Notes under the pieces: generated by a model
The model's database searches: none
Seen by the model: only the letters and a program-made list of their open reading frames with translations
What the model was told of the DNA's origin: nothing
Program-made: the position numbers and the translations under genes
Source: an uncultured Eubacteriales bacterium
Lineage (GTDB): Bacteria > Bacillota > Clostridia > Oscillospirales > Acutalibacteraceae
NCBI GenBank assembly: GCA_934615635.1
Contig: CAKTTT010000071.1
Coordinates: 1 to 10,273, forward strand
DNA length: 10,273 nucleotides
Direction: 5' to 3'
Shown: piece by piece, positions 1-7,162 of the stretch
Layout of the letters: every line of letters starts with the position of its first letter
How positions within the stretch are numbered: position 1 is the first letter of the stretch

Positions 1-1
1 G

Positions 2-841
2 CAGTATACGGTGGGGATGGCGGGTTTCCGCCGCTTTCAGGAACTGATGGCCACCGAGCCGGATATCGTCGACAGCCCGGACGCCTGCCCCCTGGACAAC
101 GTCCGGGGAGAGGTGGATTTTGAGGACGTGACCTTTTCCTATGACAACGACGTGCGGGTGCTGTCCCATGTGAGCCTGCATATTCCGGCGGGGAAAACCC
201 TGGCCCTGGTGGGCCCCTCCGGCGGAGGGAAAAGCACCCTGTGCCATCTGATCCCCCGGTTTTATGAGATCGCCTCCGGCCGTATCACGGTGGACGGCCG
301 GGATATCCGGGAGGTGACGCTGTCCTCCCTGCGCTCCTGCGTGGGCATTGTCCAGCAGGATGTGATGCTCTTCGCCGGCACCATCATGGAGAATATCCGG
401 TACGGCCGGATCGGCGCCACCGACGAGGAGGTGATGGAGGCGGCCAAAAAGGCGGAAATCCATGAGGATATCCTCCAGTTCCCCGACGGCTACCAGACCT
501 ATGTGGGGGAGCGGGGCGTCACCCTGTCCGGCGGCCAGAAGCAGCGGGTGAGCATCGCCCGCGTTTTCCTGAAAAACCCGTCGATTTTGATTCTCGACGA
601 AGCCACCTCCGCCCTGGATACGGTGACGGAGGCTCATATTCAAGCCGCTTTTGATAAGCTGTCTCAGGGACGCACCACCCTGGTGATCGCCCACCGGCTT
701 TCCACCATTCGGGGCGCGGACGAGATCGTTTACATCGATGCGCAGGGCATACGGGAGCAGGGGAGCCACCGGGAGCTGCTGGAGAAAAACGGCTTGTACG
801 CCTCCCTTTACCGGGTGCAGCTCCAGGACAGGGAGGAATAA
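2..841 (+). CDS. ABC exporter permease/ATP-binding protein, 3' part (5' end outside window)
   Basis: This is the nucleotide-binding half of an ABC exporter that would hydrolyse ATP to drive transport across the inner membrane. The frame is open to the window edge. The first visible residues (QYTVGMAGFRRFQELM) are the usual linker between the last transmembrane helix and the ATPase domain, so a GTG at 11 is not the real start. Numbering from base 2, I see Walker A GPSGGGKST (71-79), Q-loop Gln near 118, signature LSGGQ (175-179), Walker B SILILDE (194-200), D-loop SALD and the switch His in IAHRLST (231). All ATPase motifs are intact. The transmembrane domain is missing only because the window starts late. 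Family: MsbA/LmrA-like type IV exporters, often paired as heterodimers. The substrate cannot be told. No clear terminator follows; only a 4-bp GC stem lies just after the stop. Confidence 0.93.
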   Translation, partial: QYTVGMAGFRRFQELMATEPDIVDSPDACPLDNVRGEVDFEDVTFSYDNDVRVLSHVSLHIPAGKTLALVGPSGGGKSTLCHLIPRFYEIASGRITVDGRDIREVTLSSLRSCVGIVQQDVMLFAGTIMENIRYGRIGATDEEVMEAAKKAEIHEDILQFPDGYQTYVGERGVTLSGGQKQRVSIARVFLKNPSILILDEATSALDTVTEAHIQAAFDKLSQGRTTLVIAHRLSTIRGADEIVYIDAQGIREQGSHRELLEKNGLYASLYRVQLQDREE

Positions 842-897
842 AGCGCCTATCGGCGAAAACCAACAATTTTCCTCTGGCGTTTTTCCGCAGGATTCGG

Positions 898-931
898 TAT
901 ACTGGTAAACAGACCCCATTTGACAGGGAGG
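898..931 (+). promoter_or_regulatory. Probable -10 box and ribosome binding site for the phospholipase C-like gene
   Basis: TATACT at 898-903 matches a sigma-A -10 element. The hexamer 17 bp upstream (TGGCGT, 875-880) is a poor -35, so promoter strength is uncertain. AGGGAGG at 925-931 lies 7 nt before the TTG at 939 and decides that start. The same TATACT hexamer is used upstream of polA and cls in this window. Confidence 0.45.
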
Positions 932-938
932 CGTCGGT

Positions 939-1553
939 TTGAAATATAAAATTCACCGCAGTCTGGCGGAGCAGATCCGGGAGGGGTGCGAGGGCCGGCT
1001 GAACACCCGGTTGCGGGCCGGCTGGTTTTCCTTCGGCAACGTCTATCCTGACGTGAGCCATCAGCGGATTATGCATATGCATGAGGCGGATTCCGCCGGC
1101 AGGATGGTGGACCGCATGATCCGGCGGCTCTGCCGTTGGGGAATCGAGAACGGGAAAATGCTTTCCCGCTGGAATTCCCTCCGGCTGGGGATCCTTTCCC
1201 ATTACATATGCGATTTCATGTGCTATGTCCACACCCCGGCTTTTAAAGGGAGCCTCAAGGAGCACCGGGCGTATGAGGAGGAGCAGAGCCGCTACCTGGA
1301 CACCCAGTGCGCCCGGGCTGTCTGCTCGTTTTATCAGGCCGGCAGCGGCGAGGAACTGACCGCGCTGCTGGGTCGGGTGCTGCGGGAAAGGGATCCGGCC
1401 TCCTATTCGCCGGAGGACGATCTGGAATACGCCGCGGCGGTGGCCACAGAGCTGACCTGCGCCATCCTGCGCATCCGCACTGCGCGGCGGGAGGCCGCCA
1501 ACTGGTGGAATCACCTCCCCTTTATGCGGCGGCGGTATCTGTCCCGCACCTAA
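939..1553 (+). CDS. Zinc-dependent phospholipase C family protein (cytosolic)
   Basis: This 204-residue protein resembles the zinc-dependent phospholipase C/S1-P1-like fold found as small, secretion-signal-less proteins in many Clostridia. Visible family marks are GNVYPD (33-38) followed by SH (His41), then LSHYICDFMCYVH (86-98, with His88, Asp92 and His98) and LKEHRAYEEE (106-115, with His109 and Glu113). These His/Asp/Glu residues fit a multi-zinc site. There is no signal peptide or membrane segment, unlike secreted clostridial phospholipases, so it probably acts in the cytoplasm or at the inner membrane face. Its actual substrate is unknown and lipid hydrolysis is inferred from the family only. 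The TTG start at 939 is supported by AGGGAGG 7 nt upstream and by the conserved N-terminus beginning close to it. The stop is 39 bp before the MarR-type gene, so the two are probably co-transcribed. Confidence 0.8.
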   Translation: MKYKIHRSLAEQIREGCEGRLNTRLRAGWFSFGNVYPDVSHQRIMHMHEADSAGRMVDRMIRRLCRWGIENGKMLSRWNSLRLGILSHYICDFMCYVHTPAFKGSLKEHRAYEEEQSRYLDTQCARAVCSFYQAGSGEELTALLGRVLRERDPASYSPEDDLEYAAAVATELTCAILRIRTARREAANWWNHLPFMRRRYLSRT

Positions 1554-1592
1554 GGGGGCGGCGGATAGGGACGGAAAAGGAGCGGAAGGACG

Positions 1593-2069
1593 ATGAACGA
1601 GCGGGAGCGGAATCTGGAAACCCTGAACAGCCTGTTGGTGGACACCTTCAACGCCATCCTCAAGGTGGAGGAGCGTTCCCTCCGCGTGGGGCTGACCGAC
1701 ACCGTCACGGTGACGGAGATGCATATACTGGACGCCATCGGGGACGACGGCGTCCGTACGGTGACCGAGCTGGCCGCCGCCGCGATGGTCACCGTCAGCA
1801 CCATGACCATCGCCATCAACCGGTTGGAGGGGAAAAAGCTGGTGGAACGGGTGCGGGATACCGCCGATCGCCGGGTGGTGCGGGTGCGTCTGACCGAAGC
1901 GGGACGGCGGATCGCCTACGCCCATCGCCGCTTTCACCGCCGGATGGCCCGGGCGGTGGCGGACGGGCTGGAGCCGGGGGAGCTGGACATCCTGGCCCAG
2001 GCGATGGAGAAGCTGCGGGGATTTTTCCAGGAGGAGAGCCTCAGACTGCCGATGGAGGCAGACGGCTGA
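1593..2069 (+). CDS. MarR-family transcriptional regulator, FabT-like
   Basis: A 158-residue winged-helix repressor-type protein. The N-terminal helix (1-30) and C-terminal helices (about 106-147) would form the dimer interface. The helix-turn-helix is at about 55-82 (TVTELAAAAMVTVSTMTIAINRL split around the turn), followed by the wing with the family's D-x-R-x-V pattern (DTADRRVVRVRLTEAG, 89-104). The sequence is closest in feel to FabT, the MarR-type regulator that controls type II fatty acid synthesis genes in many Firmicutes, but here no fab gene follows and a terminator comes first. Translation starts at ATG 1593 with AAAAGGAG at 1575-1582 and GGAAGGA at 1584-1590. It probably shares a transcript with the phospholipase C-like gene 39 bp upstream, which suggests, without proof, a membrane-lipid role. 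Targets and ligand are not deducible. MarR membership is secure; the FabT link is moderate. Confidence 0.82.
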   Translation: MNERERNLETLNSLLVDTFNAILKVEERSLRVGLTDTVTVTEMHILDAIGDDGVRTVTELAAAAMVTVSTMTIAINRLEGKKLVERVRDTADRRVVRVRLTEAGRRIAYAHRRFHRRMARAVADGLEPGELDILAQAMEKLRGFFQEESLRLPMEADG

Positions 2070-2084
2070 ATGGGATATGTCAAA

Positions 2085-2120
2085 GCGTCGGCCTTCCTAT
2101 GGGGGCCGGCTTTTTCATTT
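2085..2120 (+). terminator. Intrinsic terminator after the MarR-family gene
   Basis: Stem GTCGGCC (2087-2093) pairs with GGCCGGC (2104-2110) over 7 bp with one G-U pair, followed directly by TTTTTCATTTT. It lies 17 nt after the MarR-type stop codon and closes the two-gene unit. Confidence 0.85.
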
Positions 2121-2319
2121 TAGGGATCAGCGGCGGAGCCGATGGGGATGCGCCCCAAAGAGCTATGGCATCGGACGAAGCGAGTCGCCGACCAGGCATC
2201 TGGGCGGAGCGTGCGGGCCCATTTACGGGGGCAGAGCCGTTAAGGGAAAGGGGAAGGCTATTTAAAGGCCCGCTGCTCGTGCCGTCGTCCCTCCCGCGGG
2301 AAATTTTCACCCGGATGAA
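2121..2319. other. Intergenic stretch before the polA promoter, no gene seen
   Basis: About 200 bp between the terminator and the polA promoter. Short open frames on both strands are of low complexity and lack ribosome binding sites. I see no tRNA, riboswitch or repeat that I can name. Confidence 0.5.
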
Positions 2320-2348
2320 TTGCGCTGGAGGACATTTTGGGCTATACT
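2320..2348 (+). promoter_or_regulatory. polA promoter (sigma-A type)
   Basis: TTGCGC (2320-2325), a 17-bp spacer and TATACT (2343-2348). The predicted transcript would start near 2355, giving a leader of about 50 nt that contains the GC-rich inverted repeat at 2364-2377 (CCCGCGGG core) and the strong GGGGGAGGG ribosome binding site at 2389-2397. Confidence 0.65.
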
Positions 2349-2402
2349 ACTGGTAACGCCGTCGGGCCCGCGGGTCCGGCCATTCGATGGGGGAGGGTTT
2401 TC

Positions 2403-4979
2403 ATGAAGCTGCTGGTTCTAGACGGAAACAGCATCATCAACCGCGCGTTTTACGGCATCAAGCTGCTGTCCACCAAGGACGGCCTGTATACCAACGCCCT
2501 TTTCGGCTTTCTGAACATTTATCAGAAGCTGCTGGATATGACCGGGGCCGATCATGTGGCCGCGGCCTTCGATCTGTCCGCTCCCACCTTCCGTCACCAG
2601 GCGTACGATGCCTACAAGGCGGGGCGCAAGGGGATGCCGGAGGAGCTGCGGCAGCAGCTTCCCATCCTCAAAGAGCTGCTGCCTCTGCTGGGCTGCACGG
2701 TGGTGGAAAAAGAGGGCTATGAGGCGGACGACATCTTGGGCACCCTCTCGGCCGCGGCGGCGGAGCAGGGGGGCGCGTGCTTCATCGCCACCGGGGACCG
2801 GGACGCTCTGCAGTTAGTGGGGGAACGGGTGACGGTGCTGCTGGCCGCCACCAAGATGGGCCGGCCGGAAACCACCTTGTACGATGTGCCGGCCATCCGG
2901 GAAAAGTACGGGCTGGAGCCGGCCCAGCTCATCGATCTGAAGGCGCTGATGGGGGATGCCAGCGACAACATTCCCGGGGTGCCGGGGGTGGGGGAAAAAA
3001 CCGCTCTGGATCTCCTGCATCGCTTCGGCAGCCTGGACGACCTATATGCCGAGCTGGAGGACTCCGACCTGCGGGAGGGGCTGAAGCAGAAGCTGACCGC
3101 GGGGAAGGAAAGCGCCTATCTCAGCCGTAAGCTGGGCACCATCTGCCGCACAGCCCCGGTGGATAGGGAGATGGAGGCCTATCGCCTGCGGCCCTACCGG
3201 CGGGAGGAGCTTTCACGGCTGCTGGCGAGACTGGAATTTTTCAAGCTCATGGACAAGCTGGAGCTGAACGCCCCCGTTCCCGCCGACGGGGCGGCGGAGG
3301 AAGAGGCCCCGACGCCCTCCTCCCCCGCCCTGCTGGAGGGGGAAGCGGCCCTGGCCGCCGTGAAAAAACAGATGGAAACCGGCAGGCTGGATCTGCTGCC
3401 CGCCTTCGAGCAAGGGCGGCTGGCCGGTCTATGGGCGGTCACGGAGGCGGGCGTCGCCCATGTGACGGCGGAAACGGCCGGTTCCGCCGGCCTGCCGGCG
3501 CTGCTGGAGGGCGTCCGGGTGCGCACCCATGACAGCAAGCCCCTTCACGCGGCGCTGCTGCGGGAGGGCGCGGCCGTCGGGGTGGAGATGGACACCATGC
3601 TGGCGGGATATCTGCTCAATCCCCTGGCATCGGGCTATGCCCTGCCCCGGCTGGCCCAGGAATACGGCCTGCCGCTGGCGGGAGAGGGAGAGGCGGAGCA
3701 GGCGGCGCTGCTGCCGCCACTGGCGGAAACGCTGGAGCGGGAGACTGCCGACCAGGGGGAGGAGTGGCTGCTGCGGGAGGTGGAGCAGCCGCTGGCCGAG
3801 GTGCTGGCCGCCATGGAAAACGAGGGCTTTGCGGTGGATAAAGCGGGAATCGCCGCTTTCGGCGAGGTGCTCCAGGACCGGATCGACGACATCCAGCGGC
3901 AGATCACCGAGGCGGTGGGCTACGCTTTCAACCTCAACTCCCCCAAGCAGCTTGCCAAGGCGCTATTTGAGGATTTGGGGCTGCCGGCCAAGAAAAAGAC
4001 CAAATCCGGCTATTCCACCAACGCCGAGGTGCTGGAAAGCCTGCGGGACGCCCATCCGGCGGTGGAGATGCTGCTGGATTACCGGATGCTGGCCAAGCTC
4101 AAATCCACCTACTGCGACGGCCTGCTCAAGGTGGTGGGGGAGGACGGCCGGATCCATTCCTCCTTCAACCAGACGGAAACCCGCACCGGTCGGATCTCCT
4201 CCACCGAGCCCAATCTGCAGAACATCCCTGTCCGGCAGGAGCTGGGCCGGGAGCTGCGGCGCTTTTTCATTGCCCGCAAGGGCTGGGTGCTCTGCGATGC
4301 GGACTATTCCCAGATCGAGCTGCGGGTGCTGGCCCATATGGCTGGAGACCCCACCATGATCGAGGCCTTCAATTCCGGGGAAGACATCCACCGGATCACC
4401 GCCTCCCAGGTGTTCGGGGTGCCCCAGGAGTTGGTGACGCCGCTGATGCGCTCCCGGGCCAAGGCGGTGAATTTCGGCATCGTCTACGGCATTGGCGCCC
4501 ACTCCCTTTCCCAGGATATTCAGGTGTCCTACGGGGAAGCCAAGAGGTATATCGACGACTACCTCGCCCATTACAGCGCGGTGGCGGGCTTCATGGAAGA
4601 CCGGATCCGCCGGGCGAAGGAAACCGGCTACGCGGAAACCCTCTTCGGCCGGCGGCGGCCGCTGCCCGAGCTGAAGGCCTCCAACGGTGTGACCCGCTCC
4701 TTCGGGGAGCGGGTGGCCCTGAATATGCCCATCCAGGGCACGGCTGCGGATATCATCAAGATCGCCATGGTCCGGGTTTACCGCCGGCTGCGGGAGGAGA
4801 AGCTGGAGGCCCGGTTGATCCTCCAGGTACACGACGAGCTGCTTGTGGAGGCGCCCGAGGCGGAGGCGGCCCGGGTGGCCGCCCTGCTCAAGGAGGAGAT
4901 GGAGGCCGCCGCCGCGCTGCAGGTGAAGCTGGAGGCGGAGGTCCACATCGGTTCCACCTGGTACGACGCCAAGGGCTGA
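2403..4979 (+). CDS. polA: DNA polymerase I
   Basis: This 858-residue DNA polymerase I fills gaps and removes RNA primers in replication and repair. The 5' nuclease domain (about 1-280) keeps its acidic metal ligands: Asp7, Asp57, EADD (107-110), TGDRD (130-134) and GDASDNIPG (184-192), with a helix-hairpin-helix after it. The middle domain (about 300-470) keeps the fold but lacks the first D-x-E of a proofreading exonuclease (RLDLLPAF instead), so 3'-5' editing is probably absent, as in Bacillus stearothermophilus and Taq enzymes. The polymerase domain has motif A DADYSQIELR (632-641, catalytic Asp634), motif B RSRAKAVNFGIVYG (683-696, Lys687 and Tyr695) and motif C VHDE (809-812, Asp811). 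I start it at ATG 2403 because GGGGGAGGG ends 5 nt upstream and MKLLVLDGNS is the conserved N-terminus. An upstream in-frame TTG at 2337 lies inside the promoter. coaE, a common downstream neighbour, is absent. Confidence 0.98.
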   Translation: MKLLVLDGNSIINRAFYGIKLLSTKDGLYTNALFGFLNIYQKLLDMTGADHVAAAFDLSAPTFRHQAYDAYKAGRKGMPEELRQQLPILKELLPLLGCTVVEKEGYEADDILGTLSAAAAEQGGACFIATGDRDALQLVGERVTVLLAATKMGRPETTLYDVPAIREKYGLEPAQLIDLKALMGDASDNIPGVPGVGEKTALDLLHRFGSLDDLYAELEDSDLREGLKQKLTAGKESAYLSRKLGTICRTAPVDREMEAYRLRPYRREELSRLLARLEFFKLMDKLELNAPVPADGAAEEEAPTPSSPALLEGEAALAAVKKQMETGRLDLLPAFEQGRLAGLWAVTEAGVAHVTAETAGSAGLPALLEGVRVRTHDSKPLHAALLREGAAVGVEMDTMLAGYLLNPLASGYALPRLAQEYGLPLAGEGEAEQAALLPPLAETLERETADQGEEWLLREVEQPLAEVLAAMENEGFAVDKAGIAAFGEVLQDRIDDIQRQITEAVGYAFNLNSPKQLAKALFEDLGLPAKKKTKSGYSTNAEVLESLRDAHPAVEMLLDYRMLAKLKSTYCDGLLKVVGEDGRIHSSFNQTETRTGRISSTEPNLQNIPVRQELGRELRRFFIARKGWVLCDADYSQIELRVLAHMAGDPTMIEAFNSGEDIHRITASQVFGVPQELVTPLMRSRAKAVNFGIVYGIGAHSLSQDIQVSYGEAKRYIDDYLAHYSAVAGFMEDRIRRAKETGYAETLFGRRRPLPELKASNGVTRSFGERVALNMPIQGTAADIIKIAMVRVYRRLREEKLEARLILQVHDELLVEAPEAEAARVAALLKEEMEAAAALQVKLEAEVHIGSTWYDAKG

Positions 4980-5535
4980 TGGAAACGGAAAGCTCTCCCG
5001 CTTTTTCGGGGCGACGGGGCGGCTTCAGGCGCAACGGCAGCCGCTTCGCTCTGCCGCCCGGACTCTCTTTTGTCCGACGCCCGGAATGGCAGGCGGGGAT
5101 ACACGCCATGACCGAAGGGCGCGTCGCCCCCTGCGCTGTTCTTTGCGCTATATCTTCTGAAAAGGCCGCCGCGGGCGATTGATCGGCGAGGGCGAAGCCG
5201 CCCTTACTTTCCTTCTGTTTTCGCGCCGGAAGGTGTTTTCAAACAGAATGACGGCGGATCCGCTTCTACGGTGTTCATCGCCATGATCATACGGAGGGCG
5301 GATCGCCTGAACACGGTGTATAGCTTTGCCCCTGCGGCCCGTCCCGCCGGAGGCATGGATGCGGGCGGAGCGGGGGCGATGCGCCGGCTTTTGAAACAGG
5401 TGCGGGGAAAACGCTCTCCAGCGTTCTGCAAGTCTGGGGTGGCCATGCTTCAAAACCGGCGGAAACAGCGGCGGCTTTTCCGGTAAAAAGGGAATCTATG
5501 GGCGGGTATGGAGAAAATGAAAAAAATTGGGTGAA
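4980..5535. other. Long intergenic region after polA without a convincing gene
   Basis: About 560 bp. A 67-codon frame begins at ATG 4979, overlapping the polA stop as TGATG, but it has no ribosome binding site, is rich in low-complexity Gly/Arg/Ala and matches nothing I know. Minus-strand frames between 5148 and 5547 overlap one another in different frames, as expected of GC-rich non-coding DNA. The only structures I can point to are the small hairpin at 5189-5204 and scattered short GC inverted repeats. An unrecognised small RNA or decayed gene cannot be excluded. Confidence 0.5.
5189..5220 (+). terminator. Weak candidate terminator downstream of polA
   Basis: Stem AGGGCG (5189-5194) pairs perfectly with CGCCCT (5199-5204) around an AAGC loop, followed by an imperfect pyrimidine/T tract (TTACTTTCCTTCTGTTT). 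It lies 210 nt after the polA stop. The T-run is interrupted, so efficiency is doubtful. Confidence 0.35.
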
Positions 5536-5540
5536 AGCCG

Positions 5541-5569
5541 TTGACAAACGGGCTGCAGATTCTTATAAT
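5541..5569 (+). promoter_or_regulatory. gdhA promoter with perfect consensus boxes
   Basis: TTGACA (5541-5546), a spacer of exactly 17 bp and TATAAT (5564-5569), a full match to the sigma-A consensus. The predicted start is near 5576. An imperfect inverted repeat, AGCCGTT (5536-5542) and AACGGGCT (5547-5554), brackets the -35 box and could be an operator, or chance. Confidence 0.85.
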
Positions 5570-5585
5570 GGAATACGCAAGCAAA

Positions 5586-5619
5586 GGCGCTGCAGGTTGG
5601 TCCTGCTGCGCCCTTTTTT
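5586..5619 (+). terminator. Terminator-like hairpin in the gdhA leader (possible attenuator)
   Basis: GGCGCTGCAGG (5586-5596) pairs with CCTGCTGCGCC (5602-5612) in an 11-position stem with one central T-T mismatch and a TTGGT loop. One C and six T (5614-5619) follow. It starts only about 10 nt after the predicted transcription start and ends 63 nt before the gdhA start codon. The right arm GCTGCGCCC (5605-5613) can instead pair over 9 positions with GGGCGCGGC at 5630-5638, so an alternative fold exists. The structure is read directly; regulation by premature termination is inference. Confidence 0.55.
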
Positions 5620-5682
5620 CCATCTTACGGGGCGCGGCCGATCCGCCCGGCGTCCTATTCTGTCAAGTAAAGGAGAAGGCAT

Positions 5683-7014
5683 ATGTCGTACATTGACGAG
5701 GTGCTCGGCAAGGTCGAGCAGAAAAACGCTTCCCAGCCCGAATTTCTCCAGGCCGTCCGGGAGGTGCTGGAGTCCCTGCGCCCGGTCATCGAGGCCCACG
5801 AGGCGGAGTACCGCCGCGACGGCGTGCTGGAGCTGATCACCGAGCCCGATCGGCAGATCATGTTCAAGGTGCCGTGGGTGGACGATCAGGGCAACGTTCA
5901 GGTCAACACCGGCTATCGGGTGCAGTTCAATAATTCCATCGGTCCCTACAAGGGCGGCCTGCGGCTGCATCCCTCGGTGAACATCGGCATCATCAAATTT
6001 CTGGGCTTTGAGCAGGTGTTCAAGAACTCCCTGACCGGCCTGCCCATCGGCGGCGGCAAGGGCGGCTCCGATTTTGATCCCAAGGGCAAATCCGACCGGG
6101 AGGTCATGGCCTTCTGCAAGAGCTTCATGACCGAGCTGTACCGCTACATCGGCGCGGATGTGGACGTTCCCGCCGGCGATATCGGCGTGGGCGCCCGGGA
6201 AATCGGCTATCTGTTCGGCCAGTATAAGCGGCTGACCCACAGCTACGAGGGGGTTCTCACCGGCAAGGGGCTGACCTACGGCGGTTCCCTGGCCCGGAAG
6301 GAGGCCACCGGCTACGGCCTGCTGTATTTCACCAACGCCATGCTCAAGCGCAACGGCCATGATCTGAAGGGCAAGACCGTCGCGGTTTCCGGCGCGGGCA
6401 ACGTGGCGATTTACGCCACCGAAAAGGCCACCGAGCTGGGCGCCAAGGTGGTCACCATGAGCGATTCCACCGGCTGGGTGTACGATGCCGAGGGCATCGA
6501 CCTGAAGGCGGTCAAGGAGATCAAGGAGGTCAAGCGTCAGCGGTTGAGCGAGTATGTCAAATATCGTCCCAACGCCCAGTATCATGAGGGCAAGGGCGTT
6601 TGGTCGGTCAAATGCGACGTGGCGCTGCCCTGCGCCACCCAGAACGAGCTGCATCTGGAGGATGCCAAGCTGCTGGTGAGCAACGGCTGCATCGCCGTGG
6701 CGGAGGGCGCCAATATGCCCACCACCATGGAGGCCACCGCCTACCTGCAGGAGCAGGGCGTGCTGTTTGCGCCGGGAAAGGCGTCCAACGCCGGCGGCGT
6801 GGCCACCTCCGCGCTGGAGATGAGCCAGAACAGCGAGCGGTTGAGCTGGACCTTCGAGGAGGTGGACGGCCGCCTGAAGGGAATCATGGAGGCGATCTTC
6901 CAGAAAGCGGACGAAGCGGCTGCCAAATACGGCATGGAGGGCAACTATGTGGCCGGCGCCAACATCGCGGGCTTCGAGAAGGTTGTGGATGCCATGCGCG
7001 CCCAGGGCTGCTGA
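5683..7014 (+). CDS. gdhA: NADP-specific glutamate dehydrogenase
   Basis: This 443-residue cytosolic enzyme makes glutamate from 2-oxoglutarate, ammonium and NADPH, and would be a hexamer. Its length fits the roughly 445-residue bacterial class I family. The substrate domain has GPYKGGLRLHPSVN (87-100), the active-site loop PIGGGKGGSDFDPKGKSDRE (121-140) with catalytic Lys126, and PAGDIGVGAREIG (163-175) with Asp166. The coenzyme domain has the Rossmann loop SGAGNVA (236-242), and MSDSTGWV (259-266) after the second strand resembles NADPH-type enzymes. GANMPTT (342-348) and GKASNAGGVATS (365-376) are also intact. ATG 5683 is preceded by AAAGGAGAA with 7 nt spacing. It is monocistronic, lying between a consensus promoter and a strong terminator. 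The leader hairpin at 5586-5619 may set expression. NADP preference is inferred from family resemblance. Confidence 0.97.
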   Translation: MSYIDEVLGKVEQKNASQPEFLQAVREVLESLRPVIEAHEAEYRRDGVLELITEPDRQIMFKVPWVDDQGNVQVNTGYRVQFNNSIGPYKGGLRLHPSVNIGIIKFLGFEQVFKNSLTGLPIGGGKGGSDFDPKGKSDREVMAFCKSFMTELYRYIGADVDVPAGDIGVGAREIGYLFGQYKRLTHSYEGVLTGKGLTYGGSLARKEATGYGLLYFTNAMLKRNGHDLKGKTVAVSGAGNVAIYATEKATELGAKVVTMSDSTGWVYDAEGIDLKAVKEIKEVKRQRLSEYVKYRPNAQYHEGKGVWSVKCDVALPCATQNELHLEDAKLLVSNGCIAVAEGANMPTTMEATAYLQEQGVLFAPGKASNAGGVATSALEMSQNSERLSWTFEEVDGRLKGIMEAIFQKADEAAAKYGMEGNYVAGANIAGFEKVVDAMRAQGC

Positions 7015-7109
7015 TCGCGCCGCGACTGCGGGAGCGGAAAAGCGGAAGCCGGATGATGTCCGCCGCCCGAACGGGGCGGCGGAAGGCGGACGGAGAAATG
7101 GAGAACAGG

Positions 7110-7145
7110 GGGCGGACAGCGTTGGGGCTGTCCGCCCTTTTCTCT
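7110..7145 (+). terminator. Strong intrinsic terminator of gdhA
   Basis: A perfect 11-bp stem, GGGCGGACAGC (7110-7120) with GCTGTCCGCCC (7127-7137), a 6-nt loop GTTGGG, then TTTTCTCT. It lies about 95 nt after the gdhA stop codon. Confidence 0.92.
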
Positions 7146-7146
7146 G

Positions 7147-7162
7147 CCGGATAACCGGATAA
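7147..7162 (+). repeat. Two tandem copies of an 8-bp unit
   Basis: CCGGATAA occurs twice back to back (7147-7154 and 7155-7162), just after the gdhA terminator. It is too short to assign a role and may be chance. Confidence 0.4.

Noticed and set aside
842..870. Small GC stem after the ABC gene as a terminator
   Set aside because: Only about 4 bp of stem and no T-run follows.
519..1937. 472-codon open frame on the minus strand
   Set aside because: It runs antisense across three well-supported genes (ABC, phospholipase C-like, MarR), is Pro/Gly/His/Arg-rich and matches no family; a typical artefact of GC-rich DNA.
2080..2310. 76-codon minus-strand frame between the MarR gene and polA
   Set aside because: It includes the terminator, is Pro/Ser/Arg-rich and shows no family resemblance.
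1307..2356. 349-codon open frame on the plus strand
   Set aside because: It overlaps the phospholipase C-like and MarR genes in another frame, is Gly/Arg-rich, and crosses the terminator at 2085-2120.
4979..5182. 67-codon frame overlapping the polA stop codon
   Set aside because: The TGATG overlap is attractive, but there is no ribosome binding site and the product is low complexity with no recognisable motif.
5148..5453. Minus-strand frames of 101, 80 and 86 codons in the polA-gdhA gap
   Set aside because: They overlap in different frames, have no clear ribosome binding site or promoter, and none resembles a known protein.
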